Notes: generated from the letters alone by a model not told the origin. A stretch of DNA of 64,000 nt from Paraburkholderia elongata (GCF_013177735.1 NZ_WOEZ01000183.1:1-64000), one strand, 5' to 3'; counted from the stretch's first letter, positions 25,439 through 34,837 are shown. Numbers and translations are program-made.

Positions 25439-26338
25439 ATGGCCATGGAATTCAACGATCTCGCCGCATTCGTTTCGGTCGCTCGCGCCGGCGGCTTTCG
25501 CGACGCCGCGCGCATCAGCGGCGTCTCCGCCTCCAGTCTGAGCATTGCCGTGCGTCGTCTCGAGTCGAAGCTCGGGTTGCGCTTGCTCAACCGAACCACG
25601 CGCAGCGTGGCCCCGACCGAGGCTGGCCTGCGTCTGATCGAAAAGCTGACGCCCTTGTTCAGCGAGATGGAAGCCGCGCTGGATGTCCTGAACCGGTTCA
25701 GGGACAAGCCGAGCGGCACACTCAAACTCAACGTGCCGTCGAGCGCCGCCCGCATCGTGTTGCCGACCATCATCCCCCAGTTCCTGAAGGCCTATCCCGA
25801 CATACGCGCGGAGGTCGTGGTGGAGGATGGTTTCGTCGATGTGCTGTCGATCGGCTGCGACGCGGGCATTCGCTATGACGAGCGGCTTGAGCAGGACATG
25901 ATCGCGATTCCAATCGGTCCACGTGTGCAGCGTTTCGCTACAGCCGCGGCGCCGGGGTATCTCGACACGCATGGCAGACCCGAGCATCCGCGCGACCTGC
26001 TCTCCCATGCGTGCTTGCGTGGTCAATTCGCCGGCGGTGCTACGCCGACCTGGTTTTTCGAGCGTGACGGCGAGGTGGTCCAACTGAATCCGTCGGGACC
26101 GCTCCTCGTCAGGCCCGGCGCGGCTATCGACCTTGCCGTCAGTGCAGCTGTCGCAGGCGTGGGGGTGATTCACCTTTTCGAGGACATGCTGCGCGCGCCT
26201 CTCGATAGCGGCGCCCTGGAGCCGATCCTGGAGCCGTGGTGGCAGCGCTTTTCAGGGCCGTTTCTTTACTATCCGGGCCGTCGTCATTTGCCGGCACCGT
26301 TGCGCGTATTTGTCGATTTCTTGAAGGCAAGTAGCTAG
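25439..26338 (+). CDS. LysR-family regulator (second AKR module)
   Basis: LysR-type regulator of 299 aa, CrgA subgroup: helix-turn-helix GGFRDAARISGVSASSLSIAVRRLE, linker RLLNRTTRSVAPTEAGLRL, effector segment GIRYDERLEQDMIAIPIGP. It is clearly related to the LysR at 23491. TTGTT / AACAA arms separated by ten bases at 25420-25439 overlap the start and could be an autoregulatory site; an alternative start is 25445. Confidence 0.9.
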   Translation: MAMEFNDLAAFVSVARAGGFRDAARISGVSASSLSIAVRRLESKLGLRLLNRTTRSVAPTEAGLRLIEKLTPLFSEMEAALDVLNRFRDKPSGTLKLNVPSSAARIVLPTIIPQFLKAYPDIRAEVVVEDGFVDVLSIGCDAGIRYDERLEQDMIAIPIGPRVQRFATAAAPGYLDTHGRPEHPRDLLSHACLRGQFAGGATPTWFFERDGEVVQLNPSGPLLVRPGAAIDLAVSAAVAGVGVIHLFEDMLRAPLDSGALEPILEPWWQRFSGPFLYYPGRRHLPAPLRVFVDFLKASS

Positions 26339-26409
26339 ATAGATACGCCGGTCATTTGCAGTGGGCCGTAACAGGCGAAGAACATCGTACTCGTGAAACT
26401 GTCGGCGTC

Positions 26410-26440
26410 GACGGATGCCGACAGGCTGTAGGCATCCGTC
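26410..26440. terminator. Hairpin between convergent LysR and porin genes
   Basis: Perfect 10-bp stem GACGGATGCC / GGCATCCGTC with an 11-base loop in the 129-base gap between convergent genes. No T-run, so intrinsic termination is plausible but not certain. Confidence 0.55.
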
Positions 26441-26467
26441 ATTACGGGTCGCGCAACGCGAGGCCGA

Positions 26468-27628
26468 TCAGAACGCGTGACGCATCCCCACTGTGACCGC
26501 CACTTGCGTGTTCGAGGACGACGGCGAAAGCGTGTTGATCATGGCATGCGAGAGCACGGAGTCAGCAGGTGCACCGTGCACGTTCTGATAGACGCCTTCA
26601 AGATAGAAGTCGGTGCGCTTGCTGATCGAATAATCGGTCTGGAGCATCACCGTATTCCATCCCGGCGACGAGCCGTTATAGGCGCCATGCGTGTAGGTAT
26701 ACGCGCCCGATACGCTCAACGCAGGCGTGAGCGCGTACTTTACGTTCGCCTCGTAGTTGTCGAGGCGGAGCGAGCCACTCAGGCTTCCGGCGGAAGAGTC
26801 GCCAGCACCGAGGTAAGTGCCGGTTCCGAACGAGAAGACACCCGACACGTTGTCCAGTTGCGTATGGCTCCAGACCAGACCAACGGTAGCCGGTCCGAAC
26901 GTGTAGTTACCGCCAAGCGACCAGACACGCTGGCGTTGTGCAAGGAAGTTCGCACTGGTGTCGCCCGTGGTAACGGCGCCGCCTGCGCTGCCTGCGTTGT
27001 TGAATTGCAGGTATCCGGCGGCAAGATTGATCGGCCCTTGCGTATAGGAAACGCCGAAGCCGTATGAGCGGTTGTTCGCGAAGCTGCCTGCTTTATTGCT
27101 GAAGGCATACATCGTTTCGAACGTGACGCCGCTGTAAGTCGGGCTCGTATACTTCACCGTATTGTTGACAACGACCGAGTTCGCAGCAAGGTTGTCGTTT
27201 TCGAACGGATGCGCGGCCATGTTGCCGCCCCACGTGTTGGACTCTGCCGTGAGCGGTCCGACAAGATCGTTCATCACGTCAAACTGGCGGCCGAACGTCA
27301 AGGTGCCGTAGGGATCGCTTTGCAAACCGACCCAAGCCTGTGAGCCGAAACCATCGCCGGAGAAAGCCTGGGCGCCGTTATTCAGAAGGAACCCTTGCTC
27401 CAGCTTGAAGACCGCATGCAAGCCGCCACCGAGATCCTCCGAACCCTTGAGGCCGAAGACCGTGTTCTGCGTCGAGCTGGTCACTTCCTGCCAGTTGCTA
27501 TGTCCGCCCTGATTGTTCGTGTAGATCAATCCCGCATCGATAAGACCATAGAGGGTCACGCTGCTTTGCGCATGCGCCGAAATAGCAAAGGCGCCGGAAA
27601 GCGCGACCACGAGTAGAGACTTTTTCAT
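26468..27628 (-). CDS. Gram-negative trimeric porin, second copy
   Basis: Outer-membrane porin of 386 aa. Signal peptide MKKSLLVVALSGAFAISAHA; mature start QSSVTLYGLIDAGLIYTNN; GLKGSEDLGGGLHAVFKLE; FGRQFDVMNDLV; C-terminal VTVGMRHAF with the terminal phenylalanine needed for outer-membrane assembly. Same family as the porin at 5070-6221 but clearly divergent from it. Confidence 0.95.
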   Translation of the reverse strand: MKKSLLVVALSGAFAISAHAQSSVTLYGLIDAGLIYTNNQGGHSNWQEVTSSTQNTVFGLKGSEDLGGGLHAVFKLEQGFLLNNGAQAFSGDGFGSQAWVGLQSDPYGTLTFGRQFDVMNDLVGPLTAESNTWGGNMAAHPFENDNLAANSVVVNNTVKYTSPTYSGVTFETMYAFSNKAGSFANNRSYGFGVSYTQGPINLAAGYLQFNNAGSAGGAVTTGDTSANFLAQRQRVWSLGGNYTFGPATVGLVWSHTQLDNVSGVFSFGTGTYLGAGDSSAGSLSGSLRLDNYEANVKYALTPALSVSGAYTYTHGAYNGSSPGWNTVMLQTDYSISKRTDFYLEGVYQNVHGAPADSVLSHAMINTLSPSSSNTQVAVTVGMRHAF

Positions 27629-27992
27629 ACCTGTTGGCTCCGTGATTTAGCGGTGGTGATGTAATCGGTCGTGTGTGTTCGATACTCACTGGCAAGCGTG
27701 TTGACCGCCAACAAGTTCTACGAACGGATAGGCAATGCATTCGCACGCCGGTGGCACGCGAATCGCGGAAACAGTCGATGTCGTTTGCTGATTATTGCGT
27801 GCAGTGCATACCAATGACTTGCGAATGGCGCGTACTGACTACAGCATGGTTTTCAAACAGGTTACGCAGGCGCGTCGTGCGAGCGCTGCCGAAAAAGAAC
27901 AGTGCGATGATATGACGTCGAAAATAAATAGCGCGTCAAAAAATAAAATAGCGTGGTGCCAAAAAAACACGGGTGCGGCGATAATGGGGTAG
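27629..27992. other. Non-coding region upstream of porin
   Basis: About 360 bases with the porin promoter at the left edge. From about 27915 the composition turns A-rich (AAATAAATAGCGCGTCAAAAAATAAAATAG), unlike the surrounding GC-rich DNA. No gene, clear terminator or repeat was recognised. Confidence 0.5.
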
Positions 27993-28595
27993 AAACTTCA
28001 CCCCGATGCACCCGCCATAAAAGCCGATGTGGCGCTGACGCTAGCCAACCGGCAGGCCTCGGACATGAAACAGCTCGTCGACCAGATGGTCGAGTACTCT
28101 GTCGTGCTCGGCGACGACACCCCACTTGCACGCGAACAGGTCGAGCTGCATGAGCTTTACGATGAACTCGTCGCCTCCTCGCGCCCGGCAATCGAGGCCA
28201 AAGGACTGAAGTTGCGCGCGGCGTTCGATCCGGCGCTATCCACTGTCACGTCCAATCGTCTCAAGCTTAAGCAGATTGCCGTCAATCTGCTCTCCAACGC
28301 GACAAAGTACACGAAGTCCGGCGAGATCGAACTTGCCTTCGCAACGATCGGCGCGGAGCACTGGTCGATTCGCGTGTCGGATACCGGCGTGGGCATTGCA
28401 CCTTCGGATGCGGACCGGGTATTCGACGAATTCGAACGCGCGGCAGGCGAAGATATTCCCGGCACGGGCCTCGGCCTCGCGATCGTCAAGGAGCTTTGCC
28501 GCGTGTTGAACGGTCAGATCGATTTTTCGTCATGCGAAGGCGTTGGGACCACGTTCGAAATCCGGTTCCCGCTGGTGCTGCCTGAAGCCGAATAA
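27993..28595 (+). pseudogene. 5'-truncated sensor histidine kinase
   Basis: The frame, closed by a stop at 27990, encodes only the end of a histidine kinase. Residues from RQASDMKQLVDQMVEYSV correspond to the second dimerisation helix, followed by the ATPase domain with N box NLLSNATKYT, G1 DTGVGIAPSD and G2 GTGLGLAIVKEL. The phospho-accepting histidine helix and all sensor domains are absent, and the nearest start is a GTG at 28029. AT-rich sequence without a gene lies upstream. Most likely a decayed kinase; a stand-alone ATPase that binds another kinase cannot be excluded. Confidence 0.75.
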
Positions 28596-29166
28596 ACGTC
28601 CGCCGGAAGCTGACGCCAGCACCGGCGGTGAGGCGATGGAGACGTGCGAAGGGTAGAAATTTGTCCCGCTCGATTTCTCGAACAGCTTGAGGGCCTCACG
28701 ACTTGGCGGATGAGCGGAACACTTGCGCTCGTTGGCACGATTTAAATATTACGATTTGCAAACAAATACATTTTACTTCGTAATAAATAATCGATTAACT
28801 CACACCGACCTGCCCCCTGACTGATTGACTCACGCACGAATTCAAGTGCAACCTCCCGAAGTTGCCATTACGGAAATTCGGCACGTCCTTGACAAACTCT
28901 GGTGGTGTCACCTATTTTTCATCTGCCGCCAATATACGAATATCCGATTGCGCAAACACCTCCCGAAAAGAACCGGAATATCCAAATCAGATATTTAGTT
29001 ATTCTACGCATACTGCATAGAGATATGAATCTATGCGCTTTGAAGTAAGTTGGTCTCAACCGCTGCATGCCGACGATTCACCATCAATATTTCGAACTCC
29101 GATATATCCCCATCGGCGAGAGCGGCCTTTGTGAAACGGTATCTGAACCCACCACCAAGGATAGAG
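28596..29166. other. AT-rich non-coding region before the S10 peptidase
   Basis: About 570 bases without a convincing gene. Between 28735 and 29050 GC content drops clearly (for example ATTTAAATATTACG and AATAAATAATCGATTAA). The peptidase frame remains open to 29050, but that part lacks family similarity and the ATG at 29167 has an AAGGATAGAG ribosome-binding site. Confidence 0.55.
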
Positions 29167-31005
29167 ATGAAACGAGACGAGCGTCTTACCGGCCATAGCC
29201 ATCATCGCCAAAGCAGGCTGCCGGGCACGGGAACCTTAGCGGTCGCGATCATGCTTCTCGGAGGTTGCGGCGGAGGGGACGGCGGTTCTTCCTCAGGCAC
29301 GGCTGTGAGCATGCAGCAGACTGCCGCGAATCAGCAACTCACCGCACAACAGGCCGCCGCGCAGTCGCAAGCACCAACAGGCAATCAAACCTATGTCGAC
29401 CCGGTCGCCTATTCGGGCAATGCCACAGATGGCCTCGCGCCGACTCAGGCCTCGGAGAAGGCCGCGGTCATGCACTACCAGTGGACCTTAGGCAAGACGC
29501 CGATCAACTACACCACGACTACCGGCCATTTGACGGCCACCGATTCGAGCGGCAACCCCGAAGCCACGATGTCCTATGTCGCGTACACCGCGCCGAGTAC
29601 GAACGGCTCGCCGCGACCTGTGACGTTCGTCTATAACGGTGGCCCGGGCTCCTCCTCCATCTGGCTGCGACTGGGGTCGTTCGCGCCGACGCGGGTAGCC
29701 ACGCCCGACCCCGTGTTCGGGAACTGGCCGAACTATCCGCTCGTCGACAATAAGGACAGCTTGATCGACACCACGGACATGGTCTTCATCGACCCGCCGG
29801 GAACAGGTCTTTCAGAGGCGATTCTGCCGAACACGAACCAGAAGTTCTGGACGACCGACGCAGACGTCAACATCATGCGCGACTTTATCGAGCGCTATCT
29901 GACGGTCAACAATCGCAGCAGTTCGCCGATTTATCTGTACGGCGAGTCGTACGGCACGCCTCGCACCGATATGCTCTCATTGGCGCTCGAATCGGCCGGC
30001 GTGCATTTGACCGGCATCGTTCTTCAGTCTGCAATCCTGAACTACTTTGCGGATGCGATCGAGGCAGTCGCTATTACAAACTCGACGAGCGCGCTGGCAT
30101 TGGATACGGATACGTTGGCCGGCTATTTCCCAGGCTACGCGGCAGTCGCAGCCTACTTCAACCAGGTGTCGCCAGCTCCACTCAATCAGGACCTTTACGC
30201 ATACCAGGCGAGCCTGTTTGTCACGGCTGAATACAACCGGTTCAGGCGGTATTCGCAATCGTGGGTGCTCAGTCAGCTTGGCGTACCGGACGCCTTGGGT
30301 ACGCCGGTGTTTCCCAGTGCCAAGACGCTTCAGTCGTGGACCTTGCCATCCAGTTTGACCGTGCAGGCGCTGCAGGGCTACTTCAACGCCAACCCGTTCT
30401 CGACGAGCCTCCTGCCCGGCACGACGATCGGCCGCTACGACGGACGCGTGTTATTGCCGAATTCGGATCCGCGTCTGCAAAACGACGGCGACCCGTCTGA
30501 CATCCTGATCTCACAGCCGTTCACCACGGCTTTAGCAACGCAGATGCCTGACTACCTGGGATACACAGCGCCGAACGCGACCTATTTGCCGCTGAACGAC
30601 AACATCATCCAGGTGTGGGATTTCTCGCATGATGGAAAGCCCCTGCCCGACACGATCCCGGATCTGCTGGGCGCGTTAACGCTCAACCCGCAACTCAAGG
30701 TGCTCTCGGAAAACGGCTTTCATGATCTGGCCACACCGTTCTTCAATACCGAGAAGCAACTTGCGCGGCTGCAAACGGTACCCGGTCTGAATCCGGATTT
30801 GCAGGTCAACTTCTTCCAGGGCGGACATATGATCTATCTGGATGACGTCGCCCGTCCGCTGATGAAACGGGATCTGGTGCGCTTCTATCGGGGCACGCCG
30901 CTTCCGGATGCGCTCGCGCTCTGGACGCTGCCGCCACCGTGGCGCGACGAAAGCCCCGCCAGTGAGCCGACCGCTACCGCCACGGCGCAAGCCACGGCAC
31001 CCTGA
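29167..31005 (+). CDS. S10-family serine carboxypeptidase, lipoprotein-like
   Basis: Exported peptidase of 612 aa. The N terminus is basic and then hydrophobic with a lipobox-like MLLGGCGGG, suggesting an outer-membrane or periplasmic lipoprotein. The carboxypeptidase fold shows VTFVYNGGPGSSSIWLRLG (oxyanion), nucleophile YGESYGTPR, the aspartate in NGFHDLATPF and the histidine in FQGGHMIYLD. The Ala/Gln-rich stretch before the catalytic domain and the Thr/Ala-rich tail are low complexity. It should remove C-terminal residues from peptides outside the cytoplasm; targets unknown. Confidence 0.9.
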   Translation: MKRDERLTGHSHHRQSRLPGTGTLAVAIMLLGGCGGGDGGSSSGTAVSMQQTAANQQLTAQQAAAQSQAPTGNQTYVDPVAYSGNATDGLAPTQASEKAAVMHYQWTLGKTPINYTTTTGHLTATDSSGNPEATMSYVAYTAPSTNGSPRPVTFVYNGGPGSSSIWLRLGSFAPTRVATPDPVFGNWPNYPLVDNKDSLIDTTDMVFIDPPGTGLSEAILPNTNQKFWTTDADVNIMRDFIERYLTVNNRSSSPIYLYGESYGTPRTDMLSLALESAGVHLTGIVLQSAILNYFADAIEAVAITNSTSALALDTDTLAGYFPGYAAVAAYFNQVSPAPLNQDLYAYQASLFVTAEYNRFRRYSQSWVLSQLGVPDALGTPVFPSAKTLQSWTLPSSLTVQALQGYFNANPFSTSLLPGTTIGRYDGRVLLPNSDPRLQNDGDPSDILISQPFTTALATQMPDYLGYTAPNATYLPLNDNIIQVWDFSHDGKPLPDTIPDLLGALTLNPQLKVLSENGFHDLATPFFNTEKQLARLQTVPGLNPDLQVNFFQGGHMIYLDDVARPLMKRDLVRFYRGTPLPDALALWTLPPPWRDESPASEPTATATAQATAP

Positions 31006-31066
31006 CTGAACTGACGCGATGTGCCTCGTTCGCGATACTCTATTCACTCAATCAATGCGAGTCATC

Positions 31067-31459
31067 ATGTCCCTTTTCGATATGTTGCGGCGTGTTTCCC
31101 CGTTGATCGTCCTCGGCTGCCTGATTGGCAGCGCGCACGCGTTACCGCCGCAAGCGGTGGCGCCAGCGACGCCGCCAAACGGGGCCAGAGGCGTCGACGG
31201 TCCGTTCTTTCCTCAAAACCGTGCGGCACCCGTCACGCCGTCCACCGGCACTGCCCTGCAGCAGGAAGCTCAGCAGCGGCTCGAAGCGCGGCTGGGGGCG
31301 AATACGGCCCTTAGCAATGGCGCGGCGGTCACGAAGACTCAGGCCCAGACGGCGGGGCTCGGCTATGTCGCCAAGCACTTTGATCAGATCGATACGAGCC
31401 ATAAAGGGAGTGTGACCATGAGCGACGTCAGGCAGTATCTTCAGCAGCAGGGTCGCTAG
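31067..31459 (+). CDS. Small exported EF-hand protein
   Basis: A 130-aa protein with a signal peptide-like start (MSLFDMLRRVSPLIVLGCLIG) and a C-terminal EF-hand: KHFDQIDTSHKGSVTMSDVRQYL, whose loop DTSHKGSVTMSD has Asp, Ser, Lys/Gly and a terminal Asp at coordination positions. The middle is Pro/Ala-rich. A start at 31055 (MRVIM) is also possible. Likely a periplasmic calcium-binding protein; it follows the peptidase on the same strand after 61 bases. Confidence 0.75.
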   Translation: MSLFDMLRRVSPLIVLGCLIGSAHALPPQAVAPATPPNGARGVDGPFFPQNRAAPVTPSTGTALQQEAQQRLEARLGANTALSNGAAVTKTQAQTAGLGYVAKHFDQIDTSHKGSVTMSDVRQYLQQQGR

Positions 31460-31541
31460 CGGCTAGTCATCGGTCAGGGCATTCTTTCTCTGGAAGAACG
31501 CTTTTGACAAGTGCGAATGGCCACTCGGGCCATTCGCACGT

Positions 31542-31937
31542 CTACCCCGCCCCGGCGTTCCTGCCGGTCGGCAAACACTCGCTCATCGCGCCACCGCCGT
31601 CGCTCAGCCCCCGCACCACAACCTCCGACGACTTGCCATCACGTCTCGCCAATTCGGCGAGGTCGAGCAACGCCGCGTATTTCGCCGAACAGTCCTGTTG
31701 CGATTCAACCGCTCGGTGCACGGCATGCGTTTCGGTTTGTGTGATGCCCTCCCCAAGTGCGATCGCTACGCCTGTAGCAACGATCATCGTTGCCAATGCA
31801 CTTACCTTGCATAGCGTCCGCGCGCGTACCACGTTGAAACCCGACCGCGCCGCCCGCGCACTTCCCTGCCCGCGCATCCATGACGAACCGATTTGCCCGG
31901 CCTCATCGCCGGCTCTCACTCGCACGTTTTCACTCAT
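31542..31937 (-). CDS. Hypothetical single-pass membrane protein, coupled to the upstream gene
   Basis: A 131-aa product with one hydrophobic segment around residues 45-62 (VSALATMIVATGVAIALG), a basic N-terminal side and a C-terminal region with two cysteines. Its ATG overlaps the stop of the repeat-rich gene in an ATGA arrangement, so translation is probably coupled. I do not recognise a family. The conserved overlap and membrane segment make it likelier real than the arginine-rich frame on the other strand. Confidence 0.6.
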   Translation of the reverse strand: MSENVRVRAGDEAGQIGSSWMRGQGSARAARSGFNVVRARTLCKVSALATMIVATGVAIALGEGITQTETHAVHRAVESQQDCSAKYAALLDLAELARRDGKSSEVVVRGLSDGGGAMSECLPTGRNAGAG

Positions 31938-32926
31938 GACCAGTGCGCCGGCACCCAGACATTGCCCACCCAGTGCCCCGGCACCCACACGACAGGGCGC
32001 GGCGCAGGCGCGACATAGACAACGCGCGGTGCGACATACACAGCAGGCGGCGGGGGCGGCGGCGGAACGTAGACAACTGGAGGCGGCGGCACATACACAG
32101 CCGGCGGCGGTACGACAACGACCGGAGGCGGCGGCACATACGCGACCGGCGGCGGTACGACAACAACCGGCTTCGGCGCAACCACGACCGTCGTGCTGCC
32201 CGTCGTGACGACGCCGGTGGTCGTGACCGTCCCGCTTGTCGTCACCGTGTTGCCGTGTGTCCCCGTCGTGCTCGTCGACGTCGTCACCACGCCTGGCGCA
32301 ACTCGCGTGGCCGTACCGGAGTGATTGACGGTACCGCCATCAGACCCCGTCACCGTGCCCGAACGTGAACACGAAGCGCCCGCGCAGTTGGTCGATGCCG
32401 AATGGTTGACCGTGTTGCCGTTCGAGCCCGTGATCGACCCTGACGACGAATACTGGCCAGGCGCGGTTTTAGTCACATCGCCGGAGGTCGTGGCTGTTTT
32501 GCCGTCCGGTCCCGTGAGGGTGCCGGTATGCGAACAGGTGCCGCCCGCGCAATTGGTGTCGCCGGCGTGCTGGACCTGGTTGCCGTAGCGCCCCGTCGCC
32601 GTGCCTGAATTCGAGAACTGGCCGGGGGCGTTACGGGTCACCGTGCCGGTGTTGGTCGCCACGCCGCCGTAGGGGCCGGCCACGCCGCCAGCATGCGAAC
32701 AACTGCCGCCGCCACACGAGCCGTAACGCGCGCCGTTGTAGGTGCCGCGCGAGGTGTACGCGGTGCCGTGCTGCGACCAGGCGAAAGCCGAAGCGCTGCC
32801 GAGCGCGAGTACAGCGACGGTTGCGGTGAGCGCGAGCTTGCGCAGCGCGCTGCGTACGGATGCGGCGGTCGTCACGGAGGCAGGGGAAGCGGCGGTGGCC
32901 GGGACGACGAACGAACAGTTTTTCAC
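31934..32926 (-). CDS. Exported repeat-rich protein with Pro/Val tail
   Basis: A 330-aa protein starting at GTG 32926 after AAGGACATACC. A signal-like segment (ALTATVAVLALGSASAFA) precedes three repeats of about 50 residues, each with a CxGGxCSHxG-like cysteine pair, a TGPDG or TGSDG turn and a TxxAPG motif. Then comes a Thr/Val-rich linker, blocks of PPP separated by VVVV or YV, and a C-terminal WVPGHW...WVPAHW of the YXWGXW repeat type. Probably periplasmic or surface-located with disulfide-bonded repeats. Function unknown. Confidence 0.75.
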   Translation of the reverse strand: MKNCSFVVPATAASPASVTTAASVRSALRKLALTATVAVLALGSASAFAWSQHGTAYTSRGTYNGARYGSCGGGSCSHAGGVAGPYGGVATNTGTVTRNAPGQFSNSGTATGRYGNQVQHAGDTNCAGGTCSHTGTLTGPDGKTATTSGDVTKTAPGQYSSSGSITGSNGNTVNHSASTNCAGASCSRSGTVTGSDGGTVNHSGTATRVAPGVVTTSTSTTGTHGNTVTTSGTVTTTGVVTTGSTTVVVAPKPVVVVPPPVAYVPPPPVVVVPPPAVYVPPPPVVYVPPPPPPPAVYVAPRVVYVAPAPRPVVWVPGHWVGNVWVPAHWS

Positions 32927-33280
32927 GGTATGTCCTTCTTGATTTCGGGCCACTTTTGCGCACTGCGGCGTGGCGACAAACGGACTATAGAAGGACACCT
33001 GGTTTTAATCAGCAGCGAAGATATGTCACCCTGTTTCACTGCGACAGATGCCTGCTGGGCAAGCGTTTACGGGCGATTCGAACGAGCCGTGACATAGGTC
33101 GACATAAATTGTTACGGGCCGGGCCCAGCCCGTGCTGCCCGCAGGGTCAAACGCGACAGCGAGCCCTGTTCGACACGACCGCGACACTTTTCCAAAATAC
33201 GCATGTCCTAGGGTTCGATGGATGCAACGGCGCAAGCCGCTCACTTATCACCCCGCTTACTCTTCCTTCAAGAGGCGCAC
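32927..33280. other. Divergent non-coding region
   Basis: About 350 bases between the divergent repeat protein and metallophosphoesterase genes. A compact hairpin ACGGGC / GCCCGT (33114-33119 and 33128-33133) encloses GGGCCC. The metallophosphoesterase frame is open from 33218, but ATG 33281 is favoured. Nothing else recognised. Confidence 0.45.
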
Positions 33281-34747
33281 ATGTCGACAAAACGCGAGTC
33301 GAAACCCAAAGCCAAGGCGAAAGTAAGCACGGCGAAAGCAGAAGGCAAACGAAAGCCGGCCAGCAAGGCCGCCGCACCTGGCAAGAAGGCCACTGCGCAC
33401 GTCAGCGGCGCAAAACAGCCTGCCGGGACTGCCACCGCGACACCGTTCGGTCCGCGAATATTGGACCAGCCCGTGTTCGCGCAACCTCAGCCGACCGCAG
33501 ACCCAACGGTGTTTCGCGTGCCCCATCCATCGGACGATGCGGCCTATAAGGAAATCGACAAGCTCAATGCAGAGCACAAACTGTTTCCGTTGCCGTTTCC
33601 CGCGCCCAGAGGCGGCGTGGAACCCCAGCTCACCCTAGCCGAAGTCATGGGAGGCAACACAGCCGCCATCGACAGAATCACAGCCGCCGGACAACTGGTA
33701 TTTCACGCGTTAGGAGATTGCGGCAATACGAAAGGCCCGGCGACCCAAAACGAAGTGGCCGACAAATTGACCGCCGACTTCAACGAAGCCAACGCCAGTG
33801 AGGTGCCGCAGTTCGCGTTGTTACTCGGCGATGTCGTCTATAGCTTCGGCGAGGGTCAGTACTACTACGATCAGTTTTACGAACCGTATCGAGACTATCC
33901 GGCACCGATCCTCGCCTGCGCCGGCAATCACGACGGCATGGTTTCGCCGGAAGCGCACGCCGCGAGTCTCACTGCGTTCCTGCGAAATTTTTGTGCGCAG
34001 ACCTTCGCCGTGACGCCTGAAGCCGGCGGATTGTCGCGCACCGCGCAAATCCAGCCAGGCGTCTTCTTCACTCTCGAGGCGCCGTTCGTGCGCGTGCTGG
34101 TGATTTACAGCAACACGCTCGAAGATCCCGGTGTGATTTCGGACCCGAAAATCGGGAGTACTCAGCTCGACTTTCTCGACGCCGCGCTCAAGCGCGTCAA
34201 AGCCGAGCAGTTCACCGGTGCACTGCTGATCGCGGATCATCATCCGCCGTACAGCGCGGGCGGACACGGATCGAGCGTCGATATGCTGGCGCAGATCGAC
34301 AAAGTCTGCGAAGCCAACGGCGTGTGGCCGCATGCGTTTCTTTCCGGCCATGCCCACAATTATCAGCGCTTCACGCGCACGCGAAATGCGGACGGCACGC
34401 AGATCCCCTACCTCGTGTGCGGCAACGGCGGACATGGTTTGATCAAGCTCGCCAAACAGGGTGCGCCCGCCATCCGCGCGCCGCAAATCATGCAGGCGGC
34501 CTCAGCCACCGCCGATCAGGTCGTGCTGGAAAACTACGATGACACCAACTACGGTTATCTGCGCATCGTCGTCAGCGCGACGCAGTTACGTATCGAGTAT
34601 CACTCGGCGGCCGACGGTCTCAACACGAAAGCGCCGAACGACTACGTGACGGTCAACCTCACCGAGCGCAAAATAGCCCATTTCGTTGCGCCGGATATGG
34701 GGCATCCGATGGCGGCGAGAGCTGTGCGTGCTTTGGTGCGCCGCTAG
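33281..34747 (+). CDS. Calcineurin-like metallophosphoesterase
   Basis: A 488-aa protein. The first 50 residues are Lys/Ala-rich and resemble histone-like tails (STKRESKPKAKAKVSTAKAE). The catalytic domain has all metal-binding blocks: FHALGDCGN, LLLGDVVYSFGEG, CAGNHDGM, IADHHPPYS and FLSGHAHNYQRF. No signal peptide is evident. A phosphodiesterase or phosphatase; the substrate is not predictable. The unusual basic N terminus suggests nucleic-acid or polyanion contact, which is inference only. Confidence 0.85.
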   Translation: MSTKRESKPKAKAKVSTAKAEGKRKPASKAAAPGKKATAHVSGAKQPAGTATATPFGPRILDQPVFAQPQPTADPTVFRVPHPSDDAAYKEIDKLNAEHKLFPLPFPAPRGGVEPQLTLAEVMGGNTAAIDRITAAGQLVFHALGDCGNTKGPATQNEVADKLTADFNEANASEVPQFALLLGDVVYSFGEGQYYYDQFYEPYRDYPAPILACAGNHDGMVSPEAHAASLTAFLRNFCAQTFAVTPEAGGLSRTAQIQPGVFFTLEAPFVRVLVIYSNTLEDPGVISDPKIGSTQLDFLDAALKRVKAEQFTGALLIADHHPPYSAGGHGSSVDMLAQIDKVCEANGVWPHAFLSGHAHNYQRFTRTRNADGTQIPYLVCGNGGHGLIKLAKQGAPAIRAPQIMQAASATADQVVLENYDDTNYGYLRIVVSATQLRIEYHSAADGLNTKAPNDYVTVNLTERKIAHFVAPDMGHPMAARAVRALVRR

Positions 34748-34784
34748 CGCCGGGACTTGGCGCCGTACTCCCGGCTCCGACACG

Positions 34785-34837
34785 CCTCACCTGGATGCCT
34801 CGCCTGGATGCCTCGTGTTGATGCGAGGCTCCAGGCG
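34785..34837 (+). terminator. Hairpin with 13-bp direct repeats after metallophosphoesterase
   Basis: Two 13-bp direct repeats CCTCACCTGGATG and CCTCGCCTGGATG (34785-34810) are followed by CCTCG. The second repeat pairs with 34824-34837 (CGAGGCTCCAGGCG) in a 14-bp stem with one bulge, giving a strong hairpin 54 bases after the stop codon. It probably ends metallophosphoesterase transcription. Confidence 0.6.

Noticed and set aside
31504..32208. 234-codon plus-strand frame opposite the repeat protein
   Set aside because: Ala/Arg/Pro-rich shadow; the minus strand has signal peptide, repeats and coupled start.
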